Below, piece after piece: positions 23,381-35,835 of a stretch of 64,000 bases of DNA; the stretch's first letter is position 1; each line of letters begins with the position of its first letter. A program made the position numbers and the translations under genes. The notes beneath the pieces were generated by a model that searched no databases, was not told the origin of the DNA, and saw nothing but the letters and a program-made list of their open reading frames with translations. Source of the DNA: Tetradesmus obliquus (taxonomy: Eukaryota > Chlorophyta > Chlorophyceae > Sphaeropleales > Scenedesmaceae). The DNA is taken from the NCBI GenBank assembly GCA_030272155.1, contig CP126205.1, positions 4,489,751 to 4,553,750 on the forward strand, given 5' to 3'.

Positions 23381-26300
23381 TCACGGCAGCTCTGCTCCTG
23401 GCCAGCTGCTGTGCTGGTGGTCCACGACATCCAGCCAGAAGTTGACAGCACCCGCCAGGCCCTGCGGCGGTAGCAGCAGTGACCTGGTACGTTTAGCAGG
23501 TGTGTTGTAGTGCAGTTCTGTGCTTGCAGGACGTGCAGCGCTGGCAGCATGCGCTGGCAGCACTCTTGCATGGCTGCCGCACAAACCATAGATGCCAGGT
23601 GACCATGCTCCGCGGTCAGCACGTGAATCACTGCCGTGCCACAACCCACAACCGCCGCACCGCCCCGCACCTCGTACAGGCTGGCGGGCCTGTCAGGCAC
23701 CTCAGCCAGCTGCTCCCAGTGCCGCGCCGCGTGCAGCGCAAACGCCTGCGCGGCGCTCAGCCAGCGCGCCTCTCCAGTGGCCCGTGCCAGCGCCAGCAGC
23801 GCGTAGCCGTTGCCACAGATGCCGTGGCACAGTCCCACGCCCTGCACATGGTTGGGTGCAGTTGGCAGCAGCAGCCACAGGGACGTACACACAAAATTGT
23901 GAGTGGTGCAGCTCCTGCAAGCAGCTCTGCTGTAGATTGACATCATCAATGTAAAAATGCCAAAAGATACTCGGTTTACGTGCGCAGGTGCTGCTTACCA
24001 TGTGCCGGCTGCTGTGCACGGCTGCAGGACGTATGCAGAACAGCACAAGGCCTGAGTTAACTGCACATTGCACCCCTGCACCCAAATGGGCAGCAGCCAC
24101 GTACCCCGGCTCACCTTCTTCAGCAGCCCCCGCCTCCAGATGTCCTCGCCCGCTGCTGCCGCTGCCGCGCTGTACCTGCCCCCTGGGTCGCCCAGCACGT
24201 CAGCCGCCTTGAGCATGGCCGGCACGTAGCCCGCTGCACCATGGCACCACGCAACACGCCTGCGGCAGCAGCCAGACATACACACAAGCCGGACATTTCA
24301 ACGCCGTGCGCAGCACCAGCCGGTGTCAGAAGAGTGCACAGCAACATACACCCTGCAGGGGCATGCAGCACATACCCAGCAGCAGCAGCGCAGCACAACA
24401 GGCGAGGACAATTAACCAGGCAGCTTGATGCAGCACGCCCCACCGATTGCTACGCGCACTCACACGTCCTGTGTGTCGCCCAGCTTTGTGGGCAGGTTGC
24501 CGCTGGGCAGCGCAGCAGCAGCCAGTGCATCGACTGCTTGCCGTAGCGCCGCGCTGTACATGCCTGCTGCCCCCGCCTGCCTGTCCAGCTGCTGCACCTG
24601 GGGCATGCAGTGCAGCAGCACGTACACGATGCCGCACAGCCCTGCACACAACAGCAGCCCACAAAAACTTGCCAGGGTGAAAAACACAGCCGCAGCACTG
24701 CATGTTCAAGCAGTACTCCGCAACAGGGCCGCCTGCAGCAGCAAGCAGGCTCATTGTCGCTGCCTTGCAGCCCTTGATGGTGTGTGCAAGAAAAGGGCAT
24801 GATGCAGCACATGTCTGCACAAGTCATGTCGTATAGCTAGCTCGCCAAGCAGAAGGTTAAGGGTGTAAGCATAAGAATGCTTGTTACAGTTGGTGTCAAG
24901 CAAAGGCATATGCAAAGTGCAATGCAAGGCCACCACCAGAAGAGGAGGATGCCTAGCAATGTGAACCGTCAAAGCGCCTGAAGTCCCGGCACGCGCACCT
25001 GAAGGATGGCATCAAAGAAAGCAGAACAGCCAGCATGGAAGTGCAGAAATGTTAGTAGCTACATGCATGGTGATGGCAGCTACCAACAAGCTGAAAAACG
25101 AGTATATGTAGCTCTGCTGCTGCTGCAGTGACACCTCCAGCAAAGCCTGAACCACTGTAGCAGAAGGTTCCATGTTAGATGCATGCATGCAAGCTCCCAC
25201 CATGGGCCGCCCCCAGGTAGCGCTTGCCATGCCAGCTGTACATTAGGCCCCACCCGCCGCTGCTGCTGCCTGGCGCTGCGTACTGCTGCACTGCCGTGCC
25301 CTGCTCCTGCTGCAGGCGTGCCGCGCCCTGCATGCCCTCATCAAGCAGAGCACGCACCACCTCCTGCAGCACACCCCCGCAGCACAACAAGCAGCTGTCG
25401 ACTCAGCTTGGGCAAGGCACATGAACGGCGAACAAGCGTGGCAAAGCAATCCATGCCTTCCAGCACTGCACCACAGACACTGCCGCCCAGTTACACCACA
25501 TCCTCCTCTGCCATCTTTGCTGTGACCAGCGCTGCTGTGCTGCTGCTGCCCGCGGCTGCTGTGCTGCTGCTGCTGTGCTGCTGCTGCGCCTCACCAGCAT
25601 CAGGCTGCTGCTGACTGCGCCCGCCCCCAGCTGCCCCCGCAGCCAGGCCAGGCTGTACAGGTAGCCGGCACGCCCGTACAGCAGCTCACACTCGCCCTCA
25701 GGCAGCACGCCGCAGATGCGCGACTGCCACAGCGCCTCAACCTCCTGCCAGAAGCAGCAGCAGGCGTGTGAGGCGCCAGGTAGCAAGTGCATTGCATGAC
25801 GTTCTTAAGCCGCACGCAAAACTTGACAGCACCAAACCTCAACAGCTGTGGGACAGTAAATCACATGCAGGCGGTAACGCAGGTCGCAGCATGTTCATTC
25901 ACAGCCGCCGCGCACCCGAATCTTTGCGTCCTTGGCGCTGTGGTCGCCCTGCATGTGTGCCAGCAATGCCTGCGCAGCCAGCAGGCCACTGGCCCCCTCA
26001 AGGAAGGTCACCTGCAGGCAGCACCCAGCAGCAGCAGCACACATCAGCAACTGCTTGCAGGTGACAAAGAGCCCAGCAGCACATACAGATGCATCTGCCG
26101 CATCTGCTTGCATGCCAGGCTGCTGTGGTTGCTTGCAGGGTGCAACCCGTCATGGCATGCGGCATACACAGCACGATCTCTGCTTGCTGCTGCGCCAGCA
26201 TCCACCCAAACCCAGCGTCCTTTCAATCACCCCTGCCCCTGGCCATGCCGCTCCCCTCCCTCACCCGCTTGCTGGCCATGAGCTTGTCCGCCTCGGCCAG

Positions 26301-26552
26301 CAGCCCCGCAGCGATGCCCAGGCTGTGGCCCACGCTGTGCTTGCGCAGGTAGGCGCCATGTGCGTAGCTAGCAGCAGGCGGCAGCAGGGCAGCGGTAATG
26401 TTAAAATAGCGCAGCAGCAGCAAGCCTGGGCAGGTAGCGCAGGTGGTGGTGTGCCTGACATGCAACACCAGCGATAGGGTGCAGTTGCAACGCCTATGCT
26501 GCAACTGCACAAGATACACACGCACGGGCATGCTGCCAGTACTGTACCGCTT

Positions 26553-26583
<31 letters not shown>

Positions 26584-27204
26584 CTGCCGCACCTGAAGCC
26601 GCGCTGCACCTGCTGCGCCATGCGCAGGTAGGTCAGCGCGATGCCGCCCAGCCCCACGTAGATGCCGCCGCCAGCGACATCCCTGTGCTGCAGCGCTGCT
26701 GCCTTCACCTCCTAACACGTACAGAAAGTAAAACATTGCATTAGAGAAAACTAGCTAGGGAGGCAGCATAAACATGTGCTGGTGGTAAAACTACACTATT
26801 GCAAGCGTTGGGCAGAACAGCAGCAGCACCATCTGGCAGTAGCCTGGTGAAAGACTGATGTGCAGCGTTGCCCAGCTGCAAGCGGTACAGGCCAATGTTC
26901 GACATGCATCCAGTGCTACAAGAGCATCGTGGTTACATTCTTGCAACTGGCTTCATGGGTCAAGCTGTCCCGCCCTGCTTACTTTCAGTGCCACGGCAGC
27001 TGCCTTCAGGATCTCGCGAACCACCGGGGGATCATTGAGAGCAGCTAGTTGCAGCGTGTTCTCAAAGTATCTGTCTGCCATGGCACCCACAGCCGCTGCT
27101 GTACTTGACTCGGACAGTCTCCGAGACCCTCCGTTGCTGAACAGGAAAGGACGCTTTACCAGACTTCGTGAAACGATCACCTGCATTCGTTGTTCATTTG
27201 CCAT
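23381..27204 (-). CDS. LanC-like protein (LANCL/GCL family)
   Basis: Exons 5' to 3': 27204-26983, 26711-26593, 26367-26265, 26011-25916, 25744-25595, 25363-25201, 24641-24464, 24259-24115, 23841-23671, 23461-23381 (TGA). All phases agree; 475 residues, somewhat longer than the usual 400-430. LanC signatures: GGGIYVGLGGIALTYL, LLYGRAGYLYSLAWL, WHGKRYLGAAHG, WCHGAAGY with C349, GLCHGICGNGY with C397 and H398, and SLYEGLAGAVNFWLDVV near the end. C349, C397 and H398 match the three zinc ligands of the family. Eukaryotic LANCLs bind zinc and glutathione and add glutathione to dehydrated amino acids in damaged proteins; in plants the family was once proposed as the receptor GCR2. No transit or signal peptide is obvious, so cytosolic is likely. 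There is no lantibiotic cluster nearby. Confidence 0.9.
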
Positions 27205-28502
27205 GCGATTGGCAGCGCGGCAGCTTAGGCGATTAGTTTAACTGCGAGTGCCTAGGGTTCTTCCTGCAGGAAGCCACAGGTCCGTGTACTGTTGCCAGAT
27301 ATCATGCTGCCAGCAGCGAGGGCACGAAATGAAGTTCACTAGGACTCATCTGTAAGGTCCTAGTTCTGAGTGGATGCTTCAGAGGCGCGCTGCGCAGCAC
27401 CAGCCTGCTCTGTGGCTGGCCGTTGCACAGCAGCCACAGCGTGTGAGATGCATTGGCCGCTGACCGGGCTGCAGCACGCCTGTTGTTTAATTGCAGCGTA
27501 CAGCCGCGTACAGCCGTAACTGCGTAATATTGTAGGTAGCAGCGCATTATCAGGTGGCTCCCATCCTCATGCCATGATGGCAGCGCTGAACATGAACACA
27601 TGCTCAGCCCACTCGGAGCGCCAGGAGCCCTAGCTAGGGCCTCTGGACCAGCATTGCTTGAAGGTGCGCAGTTATGCTTTTACTATGCCTAGAATCGTCC
27701 TGTTTACATGTGACAGCAGGATACTGTCACCGTGTGACACACGGTCGATCATTTGCAAATGAACCTGGAATAACATTCAATTGAATGTTATTGGTGAATG
27801 AACCTGGTATGGGACGACACGTCACCTGCTGTTGTGGCAACGGGTGTTGCCGTACAGATGGAATGGGGCAAGTCATGTCAAGTCAGTGCATGCCCGAGTG
27901 TGCCCTCTGTCTAGACTGTAGATCTGCAGCAACCCTCGAGACAAGAACTACAACTGCTGGACGTCTGCATTGCATGATGACGGCACACTTCAAGCTACCC
28001 CTGTAGTTGTTTATCGTATGTATCTCTTGCCAGTCAAGTGCAGATCTGCGACTGCTGTGCTGAGAACATCCTCAATGCACTAGCCTGGCGTCATGATGCG
28101 CGCGAGTCACTGGCGTGCCATGCAAACAGGAGTGCTTAGACTTATCAAAAAGCACCAACAGCTACAATTTGACGATGTTGCCTGCTTAGCGGCATCCTCT
28201 TACCTCTGAAGTGGGCGTCTGCTTTCAAACCAATTTGAACTATGTCACAACATTGTCTTACCATTTCCCGTATCTAAGCCTCGTTCACCGCTTAGCAGAG
28301 CTAAGTAATCAATAAGTATCCTACGTGTGGCTAATAACCGTCTGCTTCGCACCCTGTTCTGCAGCAGTTGTCTGTGTACTCAGCACTAGCAACTCGCGTT
28401 CTGTCTGTCTTAGCCGAAGCATCGCCTACCATTGCACCGCAAAGAGGAGCCTTTGTAGTTTTCATAGCGCACGCAACTGCTACCTGCGACTAGCAATTCA
28501 GC
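27205..28502. other. Divergent intergenic region
   Basis: 1.3 kb between the LanC-like gene and the gene at 28503, transcribed apart, so both promoters should lie here. Lower GC than the genes. A small palindrome around ATTCAATTGAATGTT lies near 27775. No coding exon recognised. Confidence 0.55.
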
Positions 28503-30888
28503 ATGAGCGATCAGCAGCAGAGCCCAGCACTGCCGTGGGGCTCAGGGCAGCAGGCAGCCCAGGCTAAGCAGGAGCCCTCGGTCGCAGCAGACGACGTGCA
28601 TGCAGTTAGCATAGACCAGCTCGGCCTGATTATAGGGGACAGGATCGAGGTAGGCAGTGCAGACCTGCTGGCCTTACTGGCACAGCATGCAGCCAGTGAG
28701 AGGTTTCAGCTGAGTGCATGCGCCTCCTGCAGGTCAAGTGGCAGGTGCAGCCAGACGAGGGAGACCCCATCGAGCGGGTGAGCGCTGCCTGCTGCTCTTG
28801 CTGTCCTGCTGCGCCTGCTGTTCCTTGCGCTGCTGCAACCACTGATCTGCGCATGCAGCACTGTGCAGCGTGCATGCACTCTATGCAGCAGTCTACATCT
28901 ACTCAGTATGCAGGGTGCACTGGGCAGGCGCACATAATGTAGGTGTGCAAGCAGCTAGTTCAAACATGTGGAGCTCAAGCAGTCCTATGTTTGATTGCAA
29001 CAGGCAACATGTAGCTGACTCGTGCGGTATGCCATGCTCTTTGTGTGCTGCAGTGGTGGGGCGCCAGCATTACAGCAGCAGAGCCTACAGCAAGCAGCGG
29101 CTCGCCAGCGTACAGCATCAGGTAGGTGCTGCTGCTGCTGCAGGACCACGCTATGTGCTGGACGGCAGCATGCCTTTGCAGGAAAACATGCAGGACAAAC
29201 TGTTGTAGCGCTTGTGCATGCCCAAGCAAGGCCGGCACTCAAACCCTAGTCAAACTATGGTCAAACATCCTTGGACACCATGCAGACACTGGAATCTTAG
29301 TGAAATCGCAGCTGAAAACTGTTTATCATGCACCCTGCATCACCGTGGCTCGAAGCACAGCTCAGCTCCGTACAGCTTGCGGATCGCAGCAGGCCCTGCA
29401 GCTGCATTGCGATGCTTGATGAGCCTGCGCCTTCCCGCCCACCCATCTGCCCACCCACCCACCTGATTACCTGCCTGCTTGCTGCTGTCTTGTGCTGGCC
29501 TGCTGCTGGGGCTGCGTGATGCGCACCTGCATCCCCCGCCACTCCTCTCCTCACATGCCAACCCACACGCTCACAACTGTTGTCGTGCGCTGCTGCCCTG
29601 CCAGGTACGACACCTGGCCCGAGTGCGACTTCAACGAGGAGGAGCAGGCAGAGGTGGCGCTGCTGAACACACGTGAGCGGCTGACTGGTTGCTGAGAGTC
29701 GCAGCTGTTGTGTTTGTGTAAGCTAGGTACTTGGAACACAGCACATGTCGGCAGTGGCATCAGCAGCCACAGCCACTGGCATCAGCGGCCAGTAGGCATG
29801 CAGCTGCCAGGCCCACAGTCATGACTCAGCATGATGCTGCCTGCTGCTCAGCCTTCCTGCAAGCCCAGTGTATGCTTAACCTGCCATCCTGTCAACATTG
29901 CCCCCATTTTCTGACCTGCTGTTTCTTGCCTCTGCCCTGTCGTTGCATCATGCCGCCGCGCCCCTCGCCTGCTCCTGCCCCCACCAGACCGGCTGCTGGA
30001 CCTGCGCCAGCAGGAGGTCATGGCGTGGCGGCGCGAGGGCGACGGCTACGAGCCAGCCGACACCGACTCAGAGGAGGGGGAGGAGGAGGGCGAGGGCATG
30101 GCGGCTGATGAGGATGAGGATGAGGCGCTGGCTGAGGCTGCAGCTGAGGGCCGCTCCTTCACCGTGACGGAGCTGGCCGCAGGGTGAGGCCGGAAAGAGC
30201 GTGGCTGGGGGCTTGGGGTGTGCGGGTGCATGTTGCGCTGGTTAGGAGTGCATGAGGGCAGCATTGAAGTAATTGTTGCAGTGCAAGGCAACTGAGTGCT
30301 GCGGTAGTTCATGCCCTGCACGCTTCTCTTTTGCCACTTTGCATGCCATGGCTTGTGCTTATTTCGCCTGCCTGCCCGCCGTGTCTGTTGCTGCCGCGCA
30401 GCATCAGCGACGCTGACGTGAGCGCTGAGGAGGCGCGGCTGGCGGCCGCCCCGCAGCACGTGGCGGCGGGCTACAAGGAGTTCATGGACAACCTCAAGTG
30501 AGTGGTGGTGGGGGTGCTGCTGCTGCTGCTGCTGGCGCTGCTGCTGCTGCTGCTGCTGCTGCTGGGGCTTGAGCAGTGTTGCAGCTGCTGCATGCATGTG
30601 TTTGACAGCTGACCGTGCTGGCTGATGGGCTGAGCTTGTGCATGTGCCTCGCCAGATGTGGCCAGCATGCAGTGCAGTGTTGCTCCGTCTCCCTCACCTG
30701 CGTGCTCTGTTTGCGCGCTGCCCCCTGCACTCACCCGCTGCAGGCAGTACATCCTGGCCAAGGCCAGCCAGGCGCAGGGCGAGGGCGGCGGTGAGCTGCT
30801 GATCACTGCCGCTGACGTGGCTGACTTCAAGGCCATGATGATGACGCAGGCGGCGGCTGGGCGCGGGCGCGCGCACCGCGCGGCATGA
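28503..30888 (+). CDS. Unrecognised acidic protein with Tudor-like N-terminal segment
   Basis: Exons: 28503-28649, 28733-28777, 29054-29121, 29605-29672, 29988-30183, 30402-30497, 30744-30888 (TGA). All phases agree; 254 residues. I do not recognise the family. The N-terminal half has IGDRIEVKWQV, ERVWWGASI and YSIRYDTWPE, whose spacing of aromatic and charged residues resembles a small beta-barrel such as Tudor or Agenet. The middle holds an acidic stretch of Glu/Asp and Gly (about 116-150), and the end is Ala- and Arg-rich with predicted helices. No membrane segment or signal is present, so a nuclear or chromatin role is possible but unproven. Exon 2 is only 45 bases. The conserved phase across seven exons is the main reason to trust it as a gene. 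Confidence 0.7.
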
Positions 30889-31681
30889 GCGGCACGGAGT
30901 TTAGCTGCTGTGGTGGTGGTGCCTGGCTGTGCCAGCGCTGTGAAGTGGGTGCGGCAGCAGATGCTGAAGCTGGGTCGGCAGCTGGTGGCATCACGTGAGC
31001 GCAGGCATGCATGGCACGGCTGGCTCGTGCATGTGTTGAATGGCGAGCGCAGGCCAGTGTATCATATGCGTGTAGGAATGACGTGCTGCCATTTTCAACA
31101 GGCACATGCCGTCGATTACTGCTGCGTTATTGGCAGCAGTGGGATGGTGTACAATACTTGCTGTAGGTAGCAATACATTCCGCAATAGGTAGGCCATGCA
31201 AGATGTTTCATTGCATGTTGTTTGACAGGTCCAGTAGGTGCATGTGCGCTCATTTGGGTGAATCCTTTGGAGCTGATTGTCTTGCCTTTTGACATTGCAT
31301 CAGCAGGCATGTGAGGGCGGACATGGATGTGGCACGCTGAGCTTGTCAGGTGCAGCTTGGCTCTCATCATGATGCCCTGCCAGGTCATGTTGCTGCCCAA
31401 CAACTGAATGGTGAATGTGTGTCGATCCAACAACGAGGAAATGGGAGCTTATATTGTGTTGTGTATTGCAGTTTCGCCACCTGATGGTTGGCATCTCTGT
31501 GCAGCTGTGCACTTCATGCTGCAGTTCCTGCCAGGCTGGGAGAACCCTTGTAACATTCTTACAGCAGCCTCAAGCACGCCTCATGTTGTGCGAACCAAGG
31601 CAAATCGTTGCTTATATTTGAAACATAGTAAAAGTGATCCAAAACACTTCTATCGGGTGTGTTGTTGCCACCCTTAGGCCA
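30889..31681. other. Intergenic region between two plus-strand genes
   Basis: About 0.8 kb holding the 3' UTR of the upstream gene and the promoter of the SET gene. Nothing else seen. Confidence 0.55.
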
Positions 31682-34292
31682 ATGTCTGCTGTAGAGGTCA
31701 GGGCCCTGCCAGGGCGGGGCAGAGGCCTCGTCACCACTCGACAGGTTGAAGCCGGAGAAGCCGTTCTAGTGGAGGAGCCGCTGCTGCTGACCGTAAGTCA
31801 GGAAGCACAGGACAACGCCTGCGCCCACTGCTTGTGCTGGCTGGAGTTCTGCACAGGCAAGAGCATCTGCAATCCTGCTACGACGTTTGATATTTGTAGT
31901 TTGATGTCGATCGCCTCAGTTTGGTGCTGTGCCCCTAGCCTGCGCTTGCGTTCCTCCTGCAGGTGCAGTCAGGTGTCAGGTCTGCCACCAGGCAGCTTTC
32001 TGCTCCCCTCAGTGCCAGCAGCAGGCTGCAGCGAAGCCGTGGGTGCATGCGGATGCCACCTGCAGGTGAGGCGCGCTGCTGATGTACTACAGCCCAAATG
32101 GCAACGCGCCACGTCGATTCAAAGAAGAGCAGTACAGCCGTAGCAGTGGCAGCAGCAGCAACAGCGGCAGCCAGTGTGGAAAGTAACAGCAACAGCAATA
32201 GTGCCATTCTGGCCCTCCAATACCCAGAGCATATGCGCCTGGCCTGTAAGGAAAAGCAGTTCACGGAAGCCAGGCCCGTGCAGGCAGGGGGCTGCTGCAG
32301 CAGCACCGCTGCCAGAAGGACTTTGCGCTGCCCTTTTGCACAAGAGCCAGCCAACGTGCTGTGCTTTGCCGCATTACACTACAGCACGTGTTACTTGTGG
32401 TTGATCAATTTCACGTCCAGACGTGTGGTGCCGCTGCCCTGCCGCCCTGCAGGGCCTACGCGCAGCTGCCGCTGCTGCTGCCGGGTGACGCTGAGGGCCA
32501 GGCCAGCCTCAGGTTCCTCATCCAGGCGGCGGGCCTCAAGCACAGCAGTGGTGCCGCCAACAGCAGCAGCGCTGCAAGCAGCTGCAGCGTAGGCGGGCAT
32601 GAGCAGCTGTCAGGTGCGCAGGCAGTGCTGCAAGGGCAGCGGGAGCAGGTGGCAGCGGGAGGGGGCTCACAGCAGCATCGTGGCAACGTATGCTGTGTGC
32701 CGCTGCTTTGTGTTGCAGGCCAGTGTAGCCAGGCCGCCTGTATCGTCTGCAACTGTCAGTCGACTGCTGCGGCTACCAGATCGCAGCGCAACATGTTGCA
32801 GCAGGCAGCTAGCTGCTGACACACTCATGGCTATGTGCTCCCACTCGTACATGGTACCATGGCAAGTAACTGGTGCGCTGTTGTTGCTGCTCCTGCTGCT
32901 GCTGCTGCTGTGTCAGGTTATGCTGCGCTGATGGCGCTGGTGGGTGAGCCCAGCCCGGCAGTGGCAGCGCAGGCGGCAGTGCTGCAGCCGGCGCTGTGCC
33001 AAGCACTGGGTGGGTGGCAATGCAGCAGCAGCAACAGCATTCCTGCGGTAGATGCAACGTATTTCCTTGCAGCAAAGTGCTGCCAGCAGCTACGTTGTTC
33101 GAATGCCCAGTTCTGCGTTTTGCCGAGCCAGCCGCCATTCCATGCTGCAGCTGCATTGCCATGGGGCCGAATACCAAGTCCGCTGCCCCCTCCATGGCAC
33201 GCTGAAGAAATGGCTCGGCCCCACAGCACCACCCACCGCACGCCTCGCACCAGGGTGCAGCCCTTACATCGGCTGCCCTCTTTATACACAGGCGCGCAGA
33301 CAAGCTTGCAGCAACCGCTGCCCTCACCAGCAGCACCAGCATGAGGCATTACACTTGCCGGCATTGGGTCCCCCGTTCAAGCTCATTCTGCCCCTGCGCT
33401 TTCTCCCCATCCCCACTGCCCGCAGGTGACGCCAGCTGCAGCGTGCTGTCTGTTCAAGAGGCTGCCTCCCTGCTGGCCAAGGAGGCGGCCAACAGCTTCG
33501 GGCTGCTGGCGCCACTTGGGCAGCAGGGCAGTACAGGTGGCGCTGCTGGAGCCGGGGATGCTGGTGTGCGGGTGCTGCGGGGCGGAGCGCTGTACCCCAC
33601 CTGCGCCCTGCTCAACCATGAGTGCCTGCCCAACGTGGCCAGGTGGGGCTGGCTGTGCGGTAGGGCCAGCTGTAGCGACGGTATGCGTGTGTGCGAGTGT
33701 GTGTGGGCAATTTTCTGTTGCTTCCAGCGCACCCATGCTCTTGTTGGTTTACAGTTGCACAGTGCGCATCCGCCTGCCAACCAGCCATGCCTGCCGTTCC
33801 TGGTACATGCTGCCGTTCCAGGTTTGACGCACTGGACGCAGCCGTTGATGGGCGCTGGCCAGCTCAGTGGCCCGGGCAGCCAGCAGCACACGGGAGCAGC
33901 AGCAGCAGCGCCGGCCATGCCAGCAGCACTGCCGTGGTGATGCGTGCGCTGCATGCACTGCCGCCCGGCAGTGAGGTCACGCTGAGCTACTTCCCGCTGC
34001 ACTGGGAGCTGAGGGAGCGGCAGGCACAGGCGCAGCAGGTGGGAGGAAAGGGGAGAGGCTGGGCTGGGTTGGAGCGCTGTGATGCAGCCGTGCTCAGCAG
34101 CGAGGGTGGTGCAGCAGTGGGCGCGATGTCTGCAGCTTCCGCATGCATCGAGTCACAGAGGCAGGAATGAGACGGCCTGCTGATGGCCCGTTAGTGGCTG
34201 CTGCTGCCGGTTGAGCTGGCGGGTGTGTAGTGCTGCAGTTAAAGCAGCTTGGTGCAGCTGCACCTATGTTGGCACATAACTGCTCACTCTCA

Positions 34293-34333
<41 letters not shown>

Positions 34334-34809
34334 AGGTGTACGGCTTCACGTGCGGCTGCCCGCGCTGCCAGCTGGAGGCCAGCCCGGAGTGGCAGCAGCA
34401 AGCCGATGACGAGGATGACGGCAGCGGCTGGGAGACTGACGACGGCGCGGAAGACAGCGAATCAGCACCAGGCGATGCAGCAGATGCAGCAGGCAGCAGC
34501 AGCGATCACGACATGGAGGAGTCGGAGCACCAGCAGCAGCTGCAGCTGCAGCAGCTGCGTGCCGACATCCAGGCAGCAGCCGTCACTGCGGCAGCAGCAG
34601 CAGCCGCAGCCAGCGGCAAGCCTCTGCAGCCTCCGGAGCCGCTTGACGCGTCCTACCTGTCGCTGTTCATGCTCAAGTATGTGTGCCCGCGGCAGGGCTG
34701 CTTCGGCACCATGGCCGCGCTGCGCGGCAGCGAGGTGTGCGAGTGCAGCGTGTGTGGGGCGCTGCGCAGCGAGGCGGAGTTCCTGGCTGGCCTGGAGCAG
34801 CAGGGCTGA
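31682..34809 (+). CDS. SMYD-like MYND and SET domain protein methyltransferase
   Basis: Exons: 31682-31856, 31963-32065, 32453-32613 (or 32679), 32917-33009, 33426-33642, 33822-34038, 34336-34809 (TGA); 479 residues with the shorter exon 3. N-terminal SET half: VRALPGRGRGLVTTRQVEAG. MYND zinc finger: CAHC...C..CHQAAFCSPQCQ...H...C, interrupting the SET domain as in SMYD proteins. SET core: LYPTCALLNHECLPNVAR, SEVTLSYFP; post-SET CGCPRC. A long Asp/Glu/Gln-rich insert follows, then a second Cys cluster (CPRQGC, CECSVC) at the C-terminus, possibly another zinc site. SMYD enzymes methylate lysines of histones or other proteins. Intron 1 starts with GC (CACAG then GCAAG), not GT; no GT donor keeps the MYND frame. 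Both exon 3 ends are phase-compatible and I cannot choose between them. Confidence 0.82.
34294..34333. repeat. (CTG)n running into SET gene exon 7 acceptor
   Basis: About 13 CTG triplets end in CTGCAG, the acceptor of the last exon. Confidence 0.9.
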
Positions 34810-34932
34810 GGGGCCCGCAAGCAGTAGCAGCAGCAGCAGCAGCAGTGTGCAGGCAGCTGTGTGGACAGGCTGCTCTGTAGCTGACACCTCTGTCTGGCTG
34901 CCAGCTGCTGGCGGGTGTTGGATATTCAGCAG

Positions 34933-35142
34933 CGGTTACATTACACGCCAAACTGTTGTCAATACTGTATATGTAAACGGAAGAACAAGTAAATGTATTC
35001 CACATCCGTATGCCACAGCAGCATGTGGGCTGGGGTGCGGTTACATTACACGCCAAAGTGTTGTCAATACTGTATATGTAAACGGAAGAACAAGTATATG
35101 TATTCCACATCCGTATGCCACAGCAGCATGTGGGCTGGGGTG
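34933..35142 (+). repeat. 105-bp tandem duplication in the SET gene 3' flank
   Basis: Copies 34933-35037 and 35038-35142 abut exactly and differ at two positions. Each copy carries one TGTAA polyadenylation-type signal (34972-34976 and 35077-35081), so the duplication may have doubled the poly(A) site of the gene just upstream. Confidence 0.9.
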
Positions 35143-35545
35143 GCTACGCCTGCTGGCCTGCAGGGGCACCACAGCAGTACTGCTGGGATGTGCTGAGCAG
35201 TACAAGCGTGTCATGACAAGCCTGGTCACCCAACATGTGTGAGACAAGACACACACTGTAGCCTGTTGAGCTGAACGGAGGCCGTGAACCTGCTAGTAAA
35301 CTACTTCCAGACAGGCGTGCTCAAGCAGCCAGGCTGCACACAAAGTCTCAGTCCGCCTACACCAGCAACGCGCCAGCTTATCGTATACATTATCTGTTTA
35401 CCAACATCTTCTTGATTCACTTTTGTTTTTGACCTTCTTCGGAGCTGGGTAGTCGCTGCAGAGTCACTTGACCTTCAAGCCACTGTCGCGGAGCCAGATC
35501 GTGGCGTAGCAGCCGCGGCAGCTTGCCAGCACAGCTCAGCCGACG

Positions 35546-35772
35546 ATGCTGGCTGTGCTGGGCCGGAGGGCAGCGGCAGCAGCGGGGCTGCTGCCTGCGC
35601 TGGCTCAGCAGGCCGGGCGATGCATCAGCACCAGCCAGCCTGCTGCCGACCTGCGCAACTTCCTGGATGAGGCGGACCCCATGCTGGCAGCACACGGTGA
35701 GACAAGCTGCAGGTCCCATGAAATGCTGCAACAGCTGGCTTGGCATGGCAGCAGCAATGCTAGCAGCTGTAG

Positions 35773-35835
<63 letters not shown>

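Noticed and set aside
23381-27204. Lantibiotic biosynthesis locus
   Set aside because: The LanC-like gene has ten introns and no precursor, dehydratase or transporter partner nearby.
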